Shown piece after piece: positions 50,263 to 59,983 of a stretch of DNA of 64,000 nt. A program made the translations under genes and the position numbers. Position 1 is the stretch's first letter; each line of letters opens with the position of its first letter. The stretch covers positions 1 to 64,000 of the forward strand of contig QANT01004858.1 in the NCBI GenBank assembly GCA_003254885.1, in the 5' to 3' direction. Under the pieces are notes generated by a model that was given only the letters and a program-made list of their open reading frames with translations, had not been told where the DNA came from and did no database searches. This DNA comes from Purshia tridentata. Its lineage: Eukaryota > Streptophyta > Magnoliopsida > Rosales > Rosaceae.

Positions 50263-51090
50263 AGATATGTTGGGGTTTACTTTAGTATTCCAACAGCATC
50301 TGTGCTCCACGGAACAGAGAGAGAGAGGTAGTGAAGTTCAAAAAGGATGTTTCACTTCACTCACCAAACAAATAATTAAAATTCAGTTTAAACGGTCATT
50401 TCTCACGGGTTATTTCCCTTTTCTGTGAAGGGCAAAATAAAAAATGAAAGCATTCTCAGACATATTTTATGTGTTGGCTTCATGATGGCCCATCTTTCAA
50501 GGGTAATTTTGCCTTTTCACATGGCATATTTTATAATGTATAGGGATGTATGTTTTTCACAACATGACTATCAAAGATCAAAATCAAACAATGTTTTTGA
50601 ATCCATTGCATACGACCATATGAAAATATTTCACAATGGCTTTGGTTAATAGTAAAAAGTTATTTATAATCGGTTAAATTTAAGACTTAAAAAGATATAT
50701 GACTTAAAAGTTATAATATTTATTTTAAAAGGATTTTGATAGCATTCTAGTATTTCTCTCTTTGATTTTGATAAATTATATGAAAGTTAATAAAAATTTA
50801 TAAAATCCTTGAAATGTGTAAACTTTTTTAAAATTCATTAAAATCTCCTGTGTTTGGAAAAATTATATTGTACAGTGTACACATTATTATTTATTTATTT
50901 TAATATAATTTTTTATTTTGGTGAAAACCACTGCATGTATCTCAAATTCAACAACTTACCATTTTTTGTGGGAAATTCAATGGCTTACCATTGAATGACA
51001 GATTAAAAAGGCTCGAAATCTTGCAAATCTCAAAAGAAAAAACCAACAGATTTATTCTAGAAGTAGCCTAAAACGTCCATCGGTAAAGTG

Positions 51091-51100
51091 TATATATATA
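51091..51100 (+). promoter_or_regulatory. TATA box of AG-peptide copy B
   Basis: TATATATATA followed by CCCCC, about 155-165 bases before the start codon, matches the equivalent site in unit A. Confidence 0.6.
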
Positions 51101-51253
51101 CCCCCAAGAGCACTTGATTTCCTCAGAACGCTTGAAAGTAACATATATTGAATAAACAAGCTCTCTAACATTTCAAGGCCTTGCGTGTTTTCAGTCGTTG
51201 ACAAATTTCTCTGTTGTTGGAGTTTTTTCTCTTCGGTCGATTACACATCAGCC

Positions 51254-51460
51254 ATGGACATGAAGAAGGTTTTCCTCGCTGTGCTCGTCATCGCCGTCTG
51301 CATGACCGCATCCTCAGCCACCGTGGAGGGTCCTGTTGGTACTACCTCGGCTCCTGCGGAGGGACCTAATTCTGTCAGTGGCTCCGCTGCAAACGTGCCC
51401 CTGGTTCAATCCTTGGTTGGCGCTTCAATCATGTCCTTCTTGGCCTTTTTCTTGCACTAA
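51254..51460 (+). CDS. Arabinogalactan peptide, AGP23-like, copy B
   Basis: A 68-residue, intronless GPI-anchored AG-peptide precursor. The signal peptide is MDMKKVFLAVLVIAVCMTAS and following. The mature segment EGPVGTTSAPAEGPNSVSGS has three prolines in GP, AP and GP dipeptides, and the GPI signal ends SIMSFLAFFLH. The start is the ATG at 51254 in the context CAGCCATGGAC; the frame is open further upstream but without another ATG. Compared with copy A the mature segment has kept its prolines. Copy B is thus the better candidate for the functional proteoglycan. By analogy with AGP23/AGP40 a pollen or male-gametophyte role is possible. Confidence 0.85.
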   Translation: MDMKKVFLAVLVIAVCMTASSATVEGPVGTTSAPAEGPNSVSGSAANVPLVQSLVGASIMSFLAFFLH

Positions 51461-51734
51461 ATTATTGATCGAGTGATCATCATTACAATTTACATGCATG
51501 GATGTATTGCCTTAAAGTTCATTATTTTATGATGGATGTATCATGTATGTGAACCAAAATACAAATACAAAACAATATGATCCCGTTTTGAATAACTGTA
51601 TCGCATTCAGGATTCGAATGCTCCTTATTCGTTCCATCAAATATTTTATCAGTGACATTCCATAATTTCGTAAAAAAAAATCATAATTATATATATAATG
51701 TCCAAATTTTGGCCCCTCAAGGGCTCAACTTGTA

Positions 51735-52330
51735 GGCTCCATTGAATATTGATTAGACTTTGTGTGAACCAAATTGCTGTTTCTCTCTCGATCGATGACA
51801 CAGCTGCAAGTTCCTCAAGCCTTTCCTGCCAAAGCAAATTTGCTCAAATCTGTATTAATGACTTCAGGGCTTCAGCTCTCTGCTGGCTTTCAGGATCCCA
51901 TTCAATTCTTTGTTTAGAGGCTCCATTCACTTCATGAAGATGATCTTCCTCGGCCTTAACTTTACATGGAAGTGTCACTTTAATTGGTAATTAGGATATT
52001 TTGGGGTTTACTTTAATAATCCAACAGCATCTGTGCTCCACATCATGTTCCCATTTGTTGGTTTTCTGGTGAATTTTGTGCAATGGTGAACTTGTTAGAC
52101 AATCTTGGATCTTTTTGGTTTATCCTTGGAGCTATGTTCAGACTTCACTGGAAGAAAGGCAGGAGGCAGATTGCAAAATTGAACAAGGTGTAATTGTAAA
52201 TGAGGATTCCTCAACAGCTCAGCAGCCTAGATATGTCATTATATAATTATATTCTATTATCAGGACAAGTCATTGCTTTCAATAGACAAGATAGTTAGGG
52301 CCAGATCGATGAACTCACTGTTGCTCAGCA
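51735..52330 (-). pseudogene. NEK (NIMA-related kinase) pseudogene fragment, copy B
   Basis: On the minus strand, 52235 to 52100 reads AAELLRNPHLQLHLVQFC and then NLPPAFLPVKSEHSSKDKPK. This is the end of a NEK kinase domain and its following linker. A stop and about 110 bases of non-coding sequence follow. Then from 51987 come KVKAEEDHLHEVNGASKQRI, EWDPESQQRAEALKSLIQI, a TGA shared with copy A, ANLLWQERLEELAAV and SIERETAIWFTQSLINIQ. Upstream (52240-52330) only faint kinase-like words remain. The shared TGA and the shared loss of the LxPFG piece show that the gene was dead before the tandem duplication. Catalytic residues are absent from the window. Confidence 0.75.
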
Positions 52331-53205
52331 TGCTCTTCATCAATCGTTTCCTGTAGTCCAGGAACCATCCTATTAGTACTAATTAATAGTTCCACTTGTC
52401 ACAAAGTTGACTTACAGAGCTAAGGAATATGCACAAGGGAATGGGTAAATTGAAGAGCGATTTATTTTATTTATGAGCCATACCCTGTTTGATCAAAATA
52501 TTCCAAACAATATATGGTCGTCGAGTTTGAAGGATCCTAAAATTACTCACAATGCATTTAAGTTCAATTTCCACTCTTTACAATTTTTTTTTATAAAAAA
52601 TATGGGTATTTAAAATCTAATTCAGTTTGCTAAATTCAATTCAATTGAAAAAACCGATATATTTAAATCGATGGATGAATTTTGAAATTAATTGAAACTA
52701 AATTTTTTAATCCACCATTATTTTTTATTTGCCTAAAAAATAGAACATAATAGTCTTACAATTTATACCAAATCAAAAAACCAGAGCCCTGATACTAGTC
52801 AAAGAAAGCTTACTTGTTCCCCTGCATAAGCACCTAGAGAAGAAACTTTCTCATCCATATGTGAGATCTATTTAACACACCATTGGAAGATTTTCAGCCT
52901 AATAGACACATCACATGGTTGATTTAAAAACTAATTATCCAATCCAACGGGATTTTTTTCTGATTAAATTAAAATCTACACAAATCAGCATTACATACGA
53001 ATGAGGAAATAATTATTGTTTTTGACTTGAAAAGGAAAATCTTAACATTACCATTGTGACTAACCGACCACTACACCAAACCTCACCAGCATCCCCAACT
53101 TTGCAAAATCGTTATTAACGCTTTAAAACAGGGATAAAATAGGAAAATGGAGGTAAAATAGGAAGCCAATAGTAAGCGGCCACGTCGTCCCTAAATAGAA
53201 ATGTT
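52331..53205. other. Intergenic upstream of the SAP gene
   Basis: AT-rich sequence with no coding region recognised. Further NEK remnants could lie at its left edge but are too degraded for me to call. The right end is the SAP promoter (ATTAAATAG TATA-like word near 53211). Confidence 0.55.
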
Positions 53206-53214
53206 CGTTATTAA

Positions 53215-54504
53215 ATAGCCAGAGAGCGTCGTACAGAGAAAAAAGAGAGAAACACGTCTCTCTCTCCGCTCTCTCTCTCTGGCTTTCTCTCTCCTCTGCG
53301 ATCCAAAATCCGCTAGGGTTAGGGTTTTGAAAATCCCCCCTTTTTCTTAATTGTTTAAATCTGTTGTCTTTGATTTAGGTTTTGTTGCTTTTGATCGAGG
53401 GCTTTTTTGATCTTCTTATTCGATTACTGAATCTCTGTTTTATTTGTTGATTCTTTGGTTACTTTTGGTGAACAGAGGCCTCGTGTCCGATGCGATTCTG
53501 AGCTCAGGGATCGGTTTCAGAGGTTTATTTTAAAGAGCTTTGCTTTATAGGGTAAGGTTTCTATGTATGTATATGTATATGTATGTTCGGATGTATAGCT
53601 GATTAAAGTTTGAGATTTTTATGATTCTAGCTGTTATTGAGGGTTCTTGGGGTAAAAAGCGTCTGCAAATTCATAATTTTGGAGTTTATTGTGGATTCCC
53701 TATTTGGGTTATTGGTTTGGAAGGTTTAGTTAACATTTGAGAGTAGGAAGCGTCTGAAAATTCATAATTTTGGAGTTTATTGTTAATTCCCTATTTGGGT
53801 TTTTGGTTTGGAAGGTTTTGTTAACATTTGAGAGTCAAAGTCTGGTATTGGGTAGTTTGTGAGATTAGAGTAATTGCTGATTGGCTAGAAAATTTGGGGT
53901 TTTGATTTTTTACTTGAGGAGTTTTAAAATAATAATAATTTTTCATTGGTATTTCATTAGTTTTGCTGTGTATCATTGCTCTCAGTTGATATGTGTTTCT
54001 GTAGCTCAGCTACAATACTTGGCGTGGTTGGTTTGAGGAAGCTCCATTCAAGTCTTGTATAAAAGATCTCCCTTCTGACACTACACTCATACATATGTGT
54101 ATATTATTACAGATAGGGGTTTCCTATTTTACAGCTTATTTAAATGGCATATGTATATGTTCTTCTGGATTACTGTAATTACCCAAGCTTTAATCTTTTA
54201 ACATCTTTGAATGTTGCCAATTATGTTCTGTGGTTTTCCAGGTTGAAATCTATAAGTGCTTTTGTTTAAAGAGGAGTTGTCTTGTGTTCAAATTTTAAAC
54301 AAAATGAAAATTTTCCTTTTTCACATTTTTATGATACTATGCAACATAGAAATCAGTCTATCAAGTTCTGTCTCTAAAACAAAAACTTATTAATTTTCAT
54401 TTCAATGCTCTTACTGAACTGTTCCCAACGGTCCCCCATTGAATTGTTGGTTTCCTTTTTAGATGTTTAGATTCAGGTGTTCTCTTTCCAGGTGAGTTGA
54501 AAAG
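53215..54504 (+). promoter_or_regulatory. SAP leader with telobox and leader intron
   Basis: A CT-rich leader (about 53240-53290) is followed by CTAGGGTTAGGGTTTTG at 53313-53329. This is a telobox-type element common in leaders and promoters of highly expressed plant genes. A donor (GGTAAGG, intron from 53552) and an acceptor (CTTTCCAG, ending 54491) define a leader intron of about 940 bases. It ends 13 bases before the start codon, an arrangement usual in plant A20/AN1 genes. Confidence 0.65.
53657..53838. repeat. 91-bp tandem duplication in the SAP leader intron
   Basis: Two adjacent 91-base units (53657-53747, 53748-53838) share AAGCGTCTG, TTCATAATTTTGGAGTTTAT and CCCTATTTGGGTT with only a few substitutions. 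It lies in the intron, so it does not alter the protein. Confidence 0.9.
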
Positions 54505-55032
54505 ATGGACCACGAGGAGACTGGATGTCAAGCTCCCCCTGAAGGTCCTGTATTGTGCATCAACAATTGTGGTTTTTTTGGAAGTGCGGCTACTATGAAC
54601 ATGTGTTCCAAGTGCCACAAGGATATGATGATGAAACAGGAGCAGGCTAAGCTTGCGGCATCATCCATTGGAAGCATTGTCAATGGATCATCAACCAGCA
54701 ATGGAAATGAACCTGTTGCTACTGCTGCTATTGTCAATGTTCAAGCCAGTCCAGTGGAGCCAAAAGCTATCTCTTCGCAACCATCTTTTGCCTTTGGTTC
54801 AGGTTCAGGGGAGAGTGCTGAGGAAAAGCCAAAGGAGGGCCCAAAACGCTGCAGCACTTGCAAGAAGCGGGTTGGTTTAACGGGGTTCAATTGCCGTTGC
54901 GGTCATCTTTTTTGTGCAGTGCATCGTTATTCAGACAAACACGACTGCCCCTATGATTATCACACTGCTGCACGCGATGCTATTGCTAAAGCCAACCCTG
55001 TTGTGAAGGCCGAGAAGCTTGATAAAATCTAA
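54505..55032 (+). CDS. A20/AN1 zinc-finger stress-associated protein
   Basis: Stress-associated proteins (SAPs) carry an A20 and an AN1 zinc finger, bind ubiquitin or act as E3-like factors, and modify abiotic-stress responses. The 175-residue protein has the A20 finger at about 14-38 (Cys18, Cys22, Cys34, Cys37 within [20 protein letters not shown]). A Ser/Ala/Pro linker follows. The AN1 finger is at about 113-150 (Cys116, Cys119, Cys130, Cys132, Cys137, His140, His146, Cys148). All zinc ligands are present. The coding region is intronless, which is normal for the family. The likely orthologue group is SAP2/SAP8 of rice and Arabidopsis-type multi-stress SAPs; the exact number cannot be fixed here. 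Confidence 0.95.
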   Translation: MDHEETGCQAPPEGPVLCINNCGFFGSAATMNMCSKCHKDMMMKQEQAKLAASSIGSIVNGSSTSNGNEPVATAAIVNVQASPVEPKAISSQPSFAFGSGSGESAEEKPKEGPKRCSTCKKRVGLTGFNCRCGHLFCAVHRYSDKHDCPYDYHTAARDAIAKANPVVKAEKLDKI

Positions 55033-56374
55033 GCCTGATGCAGTGAAGTTTCATTATGAAATTGATGCTTGTTTTCATCCAGGAGATGGCTTCAGAGTCT
55101 GCTGCGATATCTTATCACTTGCCCTTTTATGTTATATCTACTTGGAGGCATGGCAATTAGGACATCTCTGAACTTTGAAGAACTCTGTATTTGTTGTGAT
55201 TGGGAGAACTTTATATGTTGCTCCAGTGTCTTTAAGTTGTAGTCTGTGCTGGTTTGGCGGACATAATTATGGGTTAAGCTTCATAATGTGTCTACGCGCT
55301 GTTCATATGGCATTTCTTTCTCGTGGTACATGTCAGTGGCAATTCTCAGATATGGACAACAGTGGCTGGTATTGTAAATTTAAGATATGGTTTTCATGCA
55401 TAAATCTATTTTTTCATACTTTCCGGTCGATGGGCGGTTTGCATGCATATTCTTGAGAATGAGTTTTTGATATGATTAGGGCCAATCATGAGTTTCTGAC
55501 TCGAAAGAAAAATCGGTTAATTTTAGATTTTAGATATTGTCTAGTGTCGGCGTCACCTGAAACCCTCCATGACATAACATTACCAACTTATCGACACAAA
55601 TATTTAAAAATGTTGTTCGTGGCACTTTAAAGTTTTTCTTATAGATACTTGGCCAAAAAAAAAAACAAAGTTTTTCTTATAGATAGGGACATGTAAACGT
55701 TTGAAGGCAGAGCATTGCTAGTTTCATTCAGTAGATTTTGACTGAAAATGCTACGTCCACATACTCTAAATTTTGCAGCCATGTGAGTGCGACAGACATT
55801 GAACTTTTAAACCATTTAAATAGCAACTGAAGAAGTGAATATATTCAATTTGGACACGAAAATCTGTAACATTGCATTATCTTTTTCATTTTTCAAATCT
55901 ACTACTGCTTCTTGTTTCGTGTATCAGCTCTCTTGTTACTTATTCCCTCATTTTAAGCGCGTTATGTGTGTTCTTAAATTTTTATTTGTACAAATTTTTG
56001 GAATCCATGCTTAAAAAAATAAAACCAAATGCAGTGGCCTCTTTTTATTATAAGATTTACGCAATAATAACTGTTATGATTCTTTATTTGTCACAAAAGG
56101 ATTGTACATTATCTTCAAAGTATATTTACCACAAAAGGTTCTCAATGATCCAATCCACTCGTTTATAATAATACGCAATATTGGGAACCTCTTAACCCAA
56201 TATAAAACCACAAAATCACTGTAATTGATGAAATCAAAATTGAAAAATAAATGTAGTGGAAAACTGATGTTCCCAAACAACAATTTACTGTACCGAATTG
56301 TGAACAACAAAAGATTCAAGGTTAGTCCTCCACGTTTCTACACTCTAGCATTTATTATTTCTGCTTAGAAAGTG
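55033..56374. other. SAP 3' UTR and intergenic
   Basis: The first 400 bases or so are a plausible 3' UTR. The rest is AT-rich with no gene recognised. Frames such as 55872-56168 are Leu/Tyr/Lys-rich and low in information. Confidence 0.6.
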
Positions 56375-56382
56375 TTCACAAG

Positions 56383-57039
56383 CAGGGACGGATCCATGTG
56401 TAGAAGTGGGTGGTCGCCGGCGATCCCTTCCTAATGAAACCCCTTTCTCAACGCAGTGACCCTCCAAGCCCAGTGACTGCGACCCTCCAAGCCCAGTGAC
56501 TGCGACCCCCCAAGCCCCGTCTGCGACCCCCCAAGCCGTGACGAACCCTGAAGGCTGAAGAACACTACCTCAGTTCTGTGTTTTTTGTTTTGTTTAGTTT
56601 AGTCTCAAAAGAAAGCGATGGATTCATTTTCATTAAGAGAAAGTTTTGAAGAAGCTGTGGGCGCTGGACTAATGGGCTGACTTGGAGGAGGCTTTGGGCT
56701 TAAGGGCAGGGTCTTCTCTTGCATTTTATTTATTTTGACCCTCTTATTCTTTTTAGCTTAAAATAAATAAACATAAAATTAAATCTAGACACAAAAATTT
56801 AAACTTACTAAAATAAAAACCTAATTAACTTATGAAATAGAAATGAAAATCTAACAACAATCTAATTTAACCAAACACTAGAAATAAGAAATAAAATACT
56901 CTAAAATACTATAAATAATGATTAAAAATTTTTCAAGTCAGTAGTGGTCTTTAGAAAATTTTGTTGCCATTTTGCGGTATCAAACTGGAAAGCGCTCTAA
57001 TCTTGACCCCACAAGTTAAAGCTCCTGGATCCATCCCTG
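56383..57039. mobile_element. Non-autonomous hAT-family DNA transposon
   Basis: A 657-bp element is flanked by a perfect 8-bp target duplication TTCACAAG (56375-56382 and 57040-57047). It has terminal inverted repeats CAGGGACGGATCCATG and CAGGGATGGATCCAGG (right end read inverted). CAGGG ends and 8-bp duplications are the marks of hAT elements. There is no transposase. Near the left end (about 56455-56545) are three to four degenerate copies of a 24-26 base unit containing GCGACCCTCCAAGCCCAGTG. The element ends 44 bases before the stop codon of the PRELI gene, so it may lie in that gene's 3' UTR. Confidence 0.9.
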
Positions 57040-57082
57040 TTCACAAGCTCTATAATCTAGCACTACAAAAGTCCAGTCAGAA

Positions 57083-57640
57083 TTAGAGAGAAATCCCCTT
57101 AGATTCAGCTTCAAGATACTTGCATATCCTCTCCATCACCTCTCTACCCTTGGCACTATTCTGCGCAAACCGCTCAGCACATCGTTGTTCAACCTTTTCT
57201 GCCATTGATGCCAATGCTGATAACGGCTTGATTCGAATACTAGTCTCCTGTCGGCAGATTGTCCACCCATCAGGATTTTCTGGGTGGGGATCATACCTGA
57301 TCTTCTCCTCCACCTCTATAAACTTTTCGAGACTAATATTGTGGGTGCTGAGTTGCATCGATCGTGCTTGTGCATCCACAACTGTTGATTCAACACAGTG
57401 GCAGATATCCTGGCGAACAATTTTGCGAATAAACCATGGTCCTGGCGTGTGGACAGTGATAGCACGTGTGGTGTAAAGCTTCCTTGTAGTAGGATCAACC
57501 TTGTGGTTCAGAGTGTCAACTTCAAGGATATGTGATAATGCGTGTTTATTTTCAGGGTCGGAAAATTTTTTCCAAGATGCAGAAGTCACCCGTTCCCATG
57601 GGTGCTTGTATGTGTACTCTTGTGTATATGCTCTCACCAT
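57083..57640 (-). CDS. PRELI/MSF1-like lipid-transfer protein
   Basis: PRELI-domain proteins (yeast Ups1-3, animal PRELID/SLMO) shuttle phosphatidic acid or phosphatidylserine across the mitochondrial intermembrane space. Plant members are little studied. The coding region is a single exon of 185 residues starting MVRAYTQEYTYKHPWERVTS. The PRELI domain covers about residues 1-170 and shows HILEVDTLNHKVDPTTRKLY, TPGPWFIRKIV, CHCVESTVVDAQ and the tail GREVMERICKYLEAES. No presequence is visible, as is usual. The start is the ATG at 57640; the codon before it is GTG. A leader intron (57654-58855, minus strand) ends 13 bases before the start codon. It resembles Arabidopsis At5g13070. Confidence 0.92.
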   Translation of the reverse strand: MVRAYTQEYTYKHPWERVTSASWKKFSDPENKHALSHILEVDTLNHKVDPTTRKLYTTRAITVHTPGPWFIRKIVRQDICHCVESTVVDAQARSMQLSTHNISLEKFIEVEEKIRYDPHPENPDGWTICRQETSIRIKPLSALASMAEKVEQRCAERFAQNSAKGREVMERICKYLEAESKGISL

Positions 57641-57653
57641 CACTTGTTTGTCA

Positions 57654-58855
57654 CTTTGCAGGCTGATAAAAGAACAATATCTTAGTTCACAGAAGAAAGA
57701 GTAAGGGCTTATAATTTAGTTTAATAACTCAAGCATAGACAGTAATTCTTTTCTCAAACACAAGCACTCCAAATCAGAAACATAGTTGGTTATCCAGTCT
57801 CTATATTTTTTATACTCGAAGTAATTCTTTTAGATGAAATGACAGAATTACAACAATGAAGTAACTCATACCTTACAATTTAGCTCATCATACCAAGTGC
57901 ACAAGACTATTATTTATTTGACTATTCAAAATTTCTAATCAATGCAAGCGTTGGAGGAAAAATGATACTCGTGAGTAGGAGCATCACTGCTGAATCGTGA
58001 AACAATTTGTAATTCAAGTTCAATCATTCACGGTGACAGAAGAACAAGAAATCAGATATTACCAGAAAAGGTAAAACAACAGTGAGAGGATCTTTAATTG
58101 TTTAAAAGGGCAAAAAATGTAGGAGCTCCTGTCTTCTAGTTTTGCAAGCAGACTGCTGTGACAGACATTTGGGCATAGATGATGACCAATGCAGCCAGCT
58201 GACTAATCGATGAAAGGGGTGAGAAGCCTTTATGGATAGCTCTTCTGATCTTGACTTTGCACTAGTTTTGTGGTAACTTGAGGGTTAGGACTTCTATTAC
58301 AGTAGATACTTTGGGAAAAGCTTAAATTCTCAAGAAACAACATTCAGTTCAGCTCCAAAACATTTGAAACCCACCAAGTTTCTACACCCCTCTTTTTTAT
58401 ATTGAAACACAAAATTGAGTCTCACAGCCGCACAGCACATTTTAACCCATCCTATTTTTTCACCAAATAGGCACAGACATAAACAATCACAGATATACTT
58501 GTAAACCCAGCAAAAAAATCTCACCAATATAGAGAAAAACCTTCTATTGGGTCCATCAGAAGCTTTTGAAATCATGACCTCAGTAACAGCAAAAACAAAT
58601 AAAAAAGAAAAGAAACATTACATTATGGACTACAAAAATGCAAAACGGAAATGGACTACAATTCCAAACCCAACTAATCAACAAGTGTGACCAACACAAA
58701 TACGGATATGATGCATCAATTTTTTATTTTTTATTTGCTTTCTATACCCGTAATTGCGACTCAATATGTAGTCTTGGAAAGGAAAATAAAGCCAACTAAA
58801 AAATACCCAGTTGAAAGAAGCAATTAAAAATGAATTACAAGCTAGAAGAGCTTAC
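57654..58855 (-). other. Leader intron of the PRELI gene
   Basis: On the minus strand a donor TTGAG/GTAAGC at 58856/58855 and an acceptor TTTGCAAAG ending at 57654 bound an intron of about 1.2 kb. The non-coding first exon starts somewhere above 58856. No coding sequence or RNA gene is seen inside. Confidence 0.6.
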
Positions 58856-58959
58856 CTCAACAGAGAATTAATGGAAGCCTAAAGAGTAAAGATCTCAAAC
58901 AAAGGGACAGACAGTTTTTCTTGTGTTCAGCTATCGATCGATTACCTGATCTCCTTACG

Positions 58960-59398
58960 TTGACGGCTTTTATATTCCTTGGGCAAGTAAGTATTGGATT
59001 TCTTTTTCCTTAAATAACAATTTTTTATTTTATTTTTATATGCTTTTTCTGTTCTTCAGATAAAAATAAAAATAAATAAATCAAACAACTACAAAGACCT
59101 AGATCGAACCTTGTCGGTCCAAGGCGTTTCCATTGAAAATGGAGTACAAGCAGAGTTACCCAAATTGAAGGCCTTCCTCATTCGGACATTTGTTGCTTCA
59201 GGCCCAATTCCGCCTAACATCCAAGTCCAAGTCCACGACCCATTAAAATCCAATAATCTTTACATCCATATATTTAACGGTAATGACAGAATCACAAAAT
59301 GTTCAAAAAACTAACATACTTATGCTAGTGTCAAGAAATCTCACAATACTCTTTCGTGCATAATTACCTTGGGAAATTAAAAAAGTTGCACATATTAC

Positions 59399-59429
<31 letters not shown>

Positions 59430-59983
59430 CTATGAGAGTGGGAGGTATCCTACAAATAATTTAATTTGTAAAATCTTACAATAAAGCTTCCCTATATACA
59501 TATATATTGCAAGCGTTCTAGAACTAAATAATTAGTGAAATAATACAACCATCTTTTTAGATCTATTACTTAACGTGATCTAATTGATAACTTGAAAAAA
59601 CCAATACATACATTATTATAACACAATATGTAGAATTACATAAGCTGCGCAATGCATCTTCTTCTGCGCACAAAATTTGGGGTTCCACTTAACTACTAAT
59701 CTTTGTCCACAATTAGATATATTTATGGTCAGTTCTTCACCGAAATGATCAACAAAATAACAGCAAATTCTAGAACAAAATAAAAAATGCGTCCATCTCC
59801 TTAGAGCATTCATTGAAAATCAACTTCTGTTACTTAAAAACCATTAACAAAAAAAGAAAAAAGAAAAAAAAAAAGGGATAGTAATTGCTCCTAACCCAAC
59901 TTGATAGTAAATTGTCCCACATCACAAAATTACTAATTTCCCCAAAACAATCTCTCTCTTTCTCTGTCAGTCTCATGTCCAGA
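58960..59983. other. Intergenic, with a (TA)n microsatellite
   Basis: AT-rich sequence with a pure TA run at about 59398-59425. The part from about 59800 is probably the 3' UTR of AIL5 on the minus strand. No gene is visible. Confidence 0.6.

Larger units (their letters stand above)
48657..52037. repeat. Tandem duplication, two units of about 1.65-1.73 kb
   Basis: Unit A runs from about 48657 to 50306 and unit B from about 50307 to 52037. They align from CCACGGAACAGAGAGAG (48657/50307) through AATTCAGTTTAAACGGTCAT, TGCATACGACCATATGAAAA and the AG-peptide gene to CAACAGCATCTGTGCTCCA (50288-50306 and about 52019-52037). The junction of the units falls exactly where this last word meets the first. 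Each unit carries a promoter, an AG-peptide gene on the plus strand and the tail of a dead NEK kinase gene on the minus strand. Identity is high throughout, with small indels, so the duplication is moderately recent. Confidence 0.9.

Noticed and set aside
51185-51253. N-terminal extension of AG-peptide copy B
   Set aside because: There is no ATG in the extension. The equivalent region of copy A is leader sequence, and the ATG at 51254 starts a normal signal peptide.
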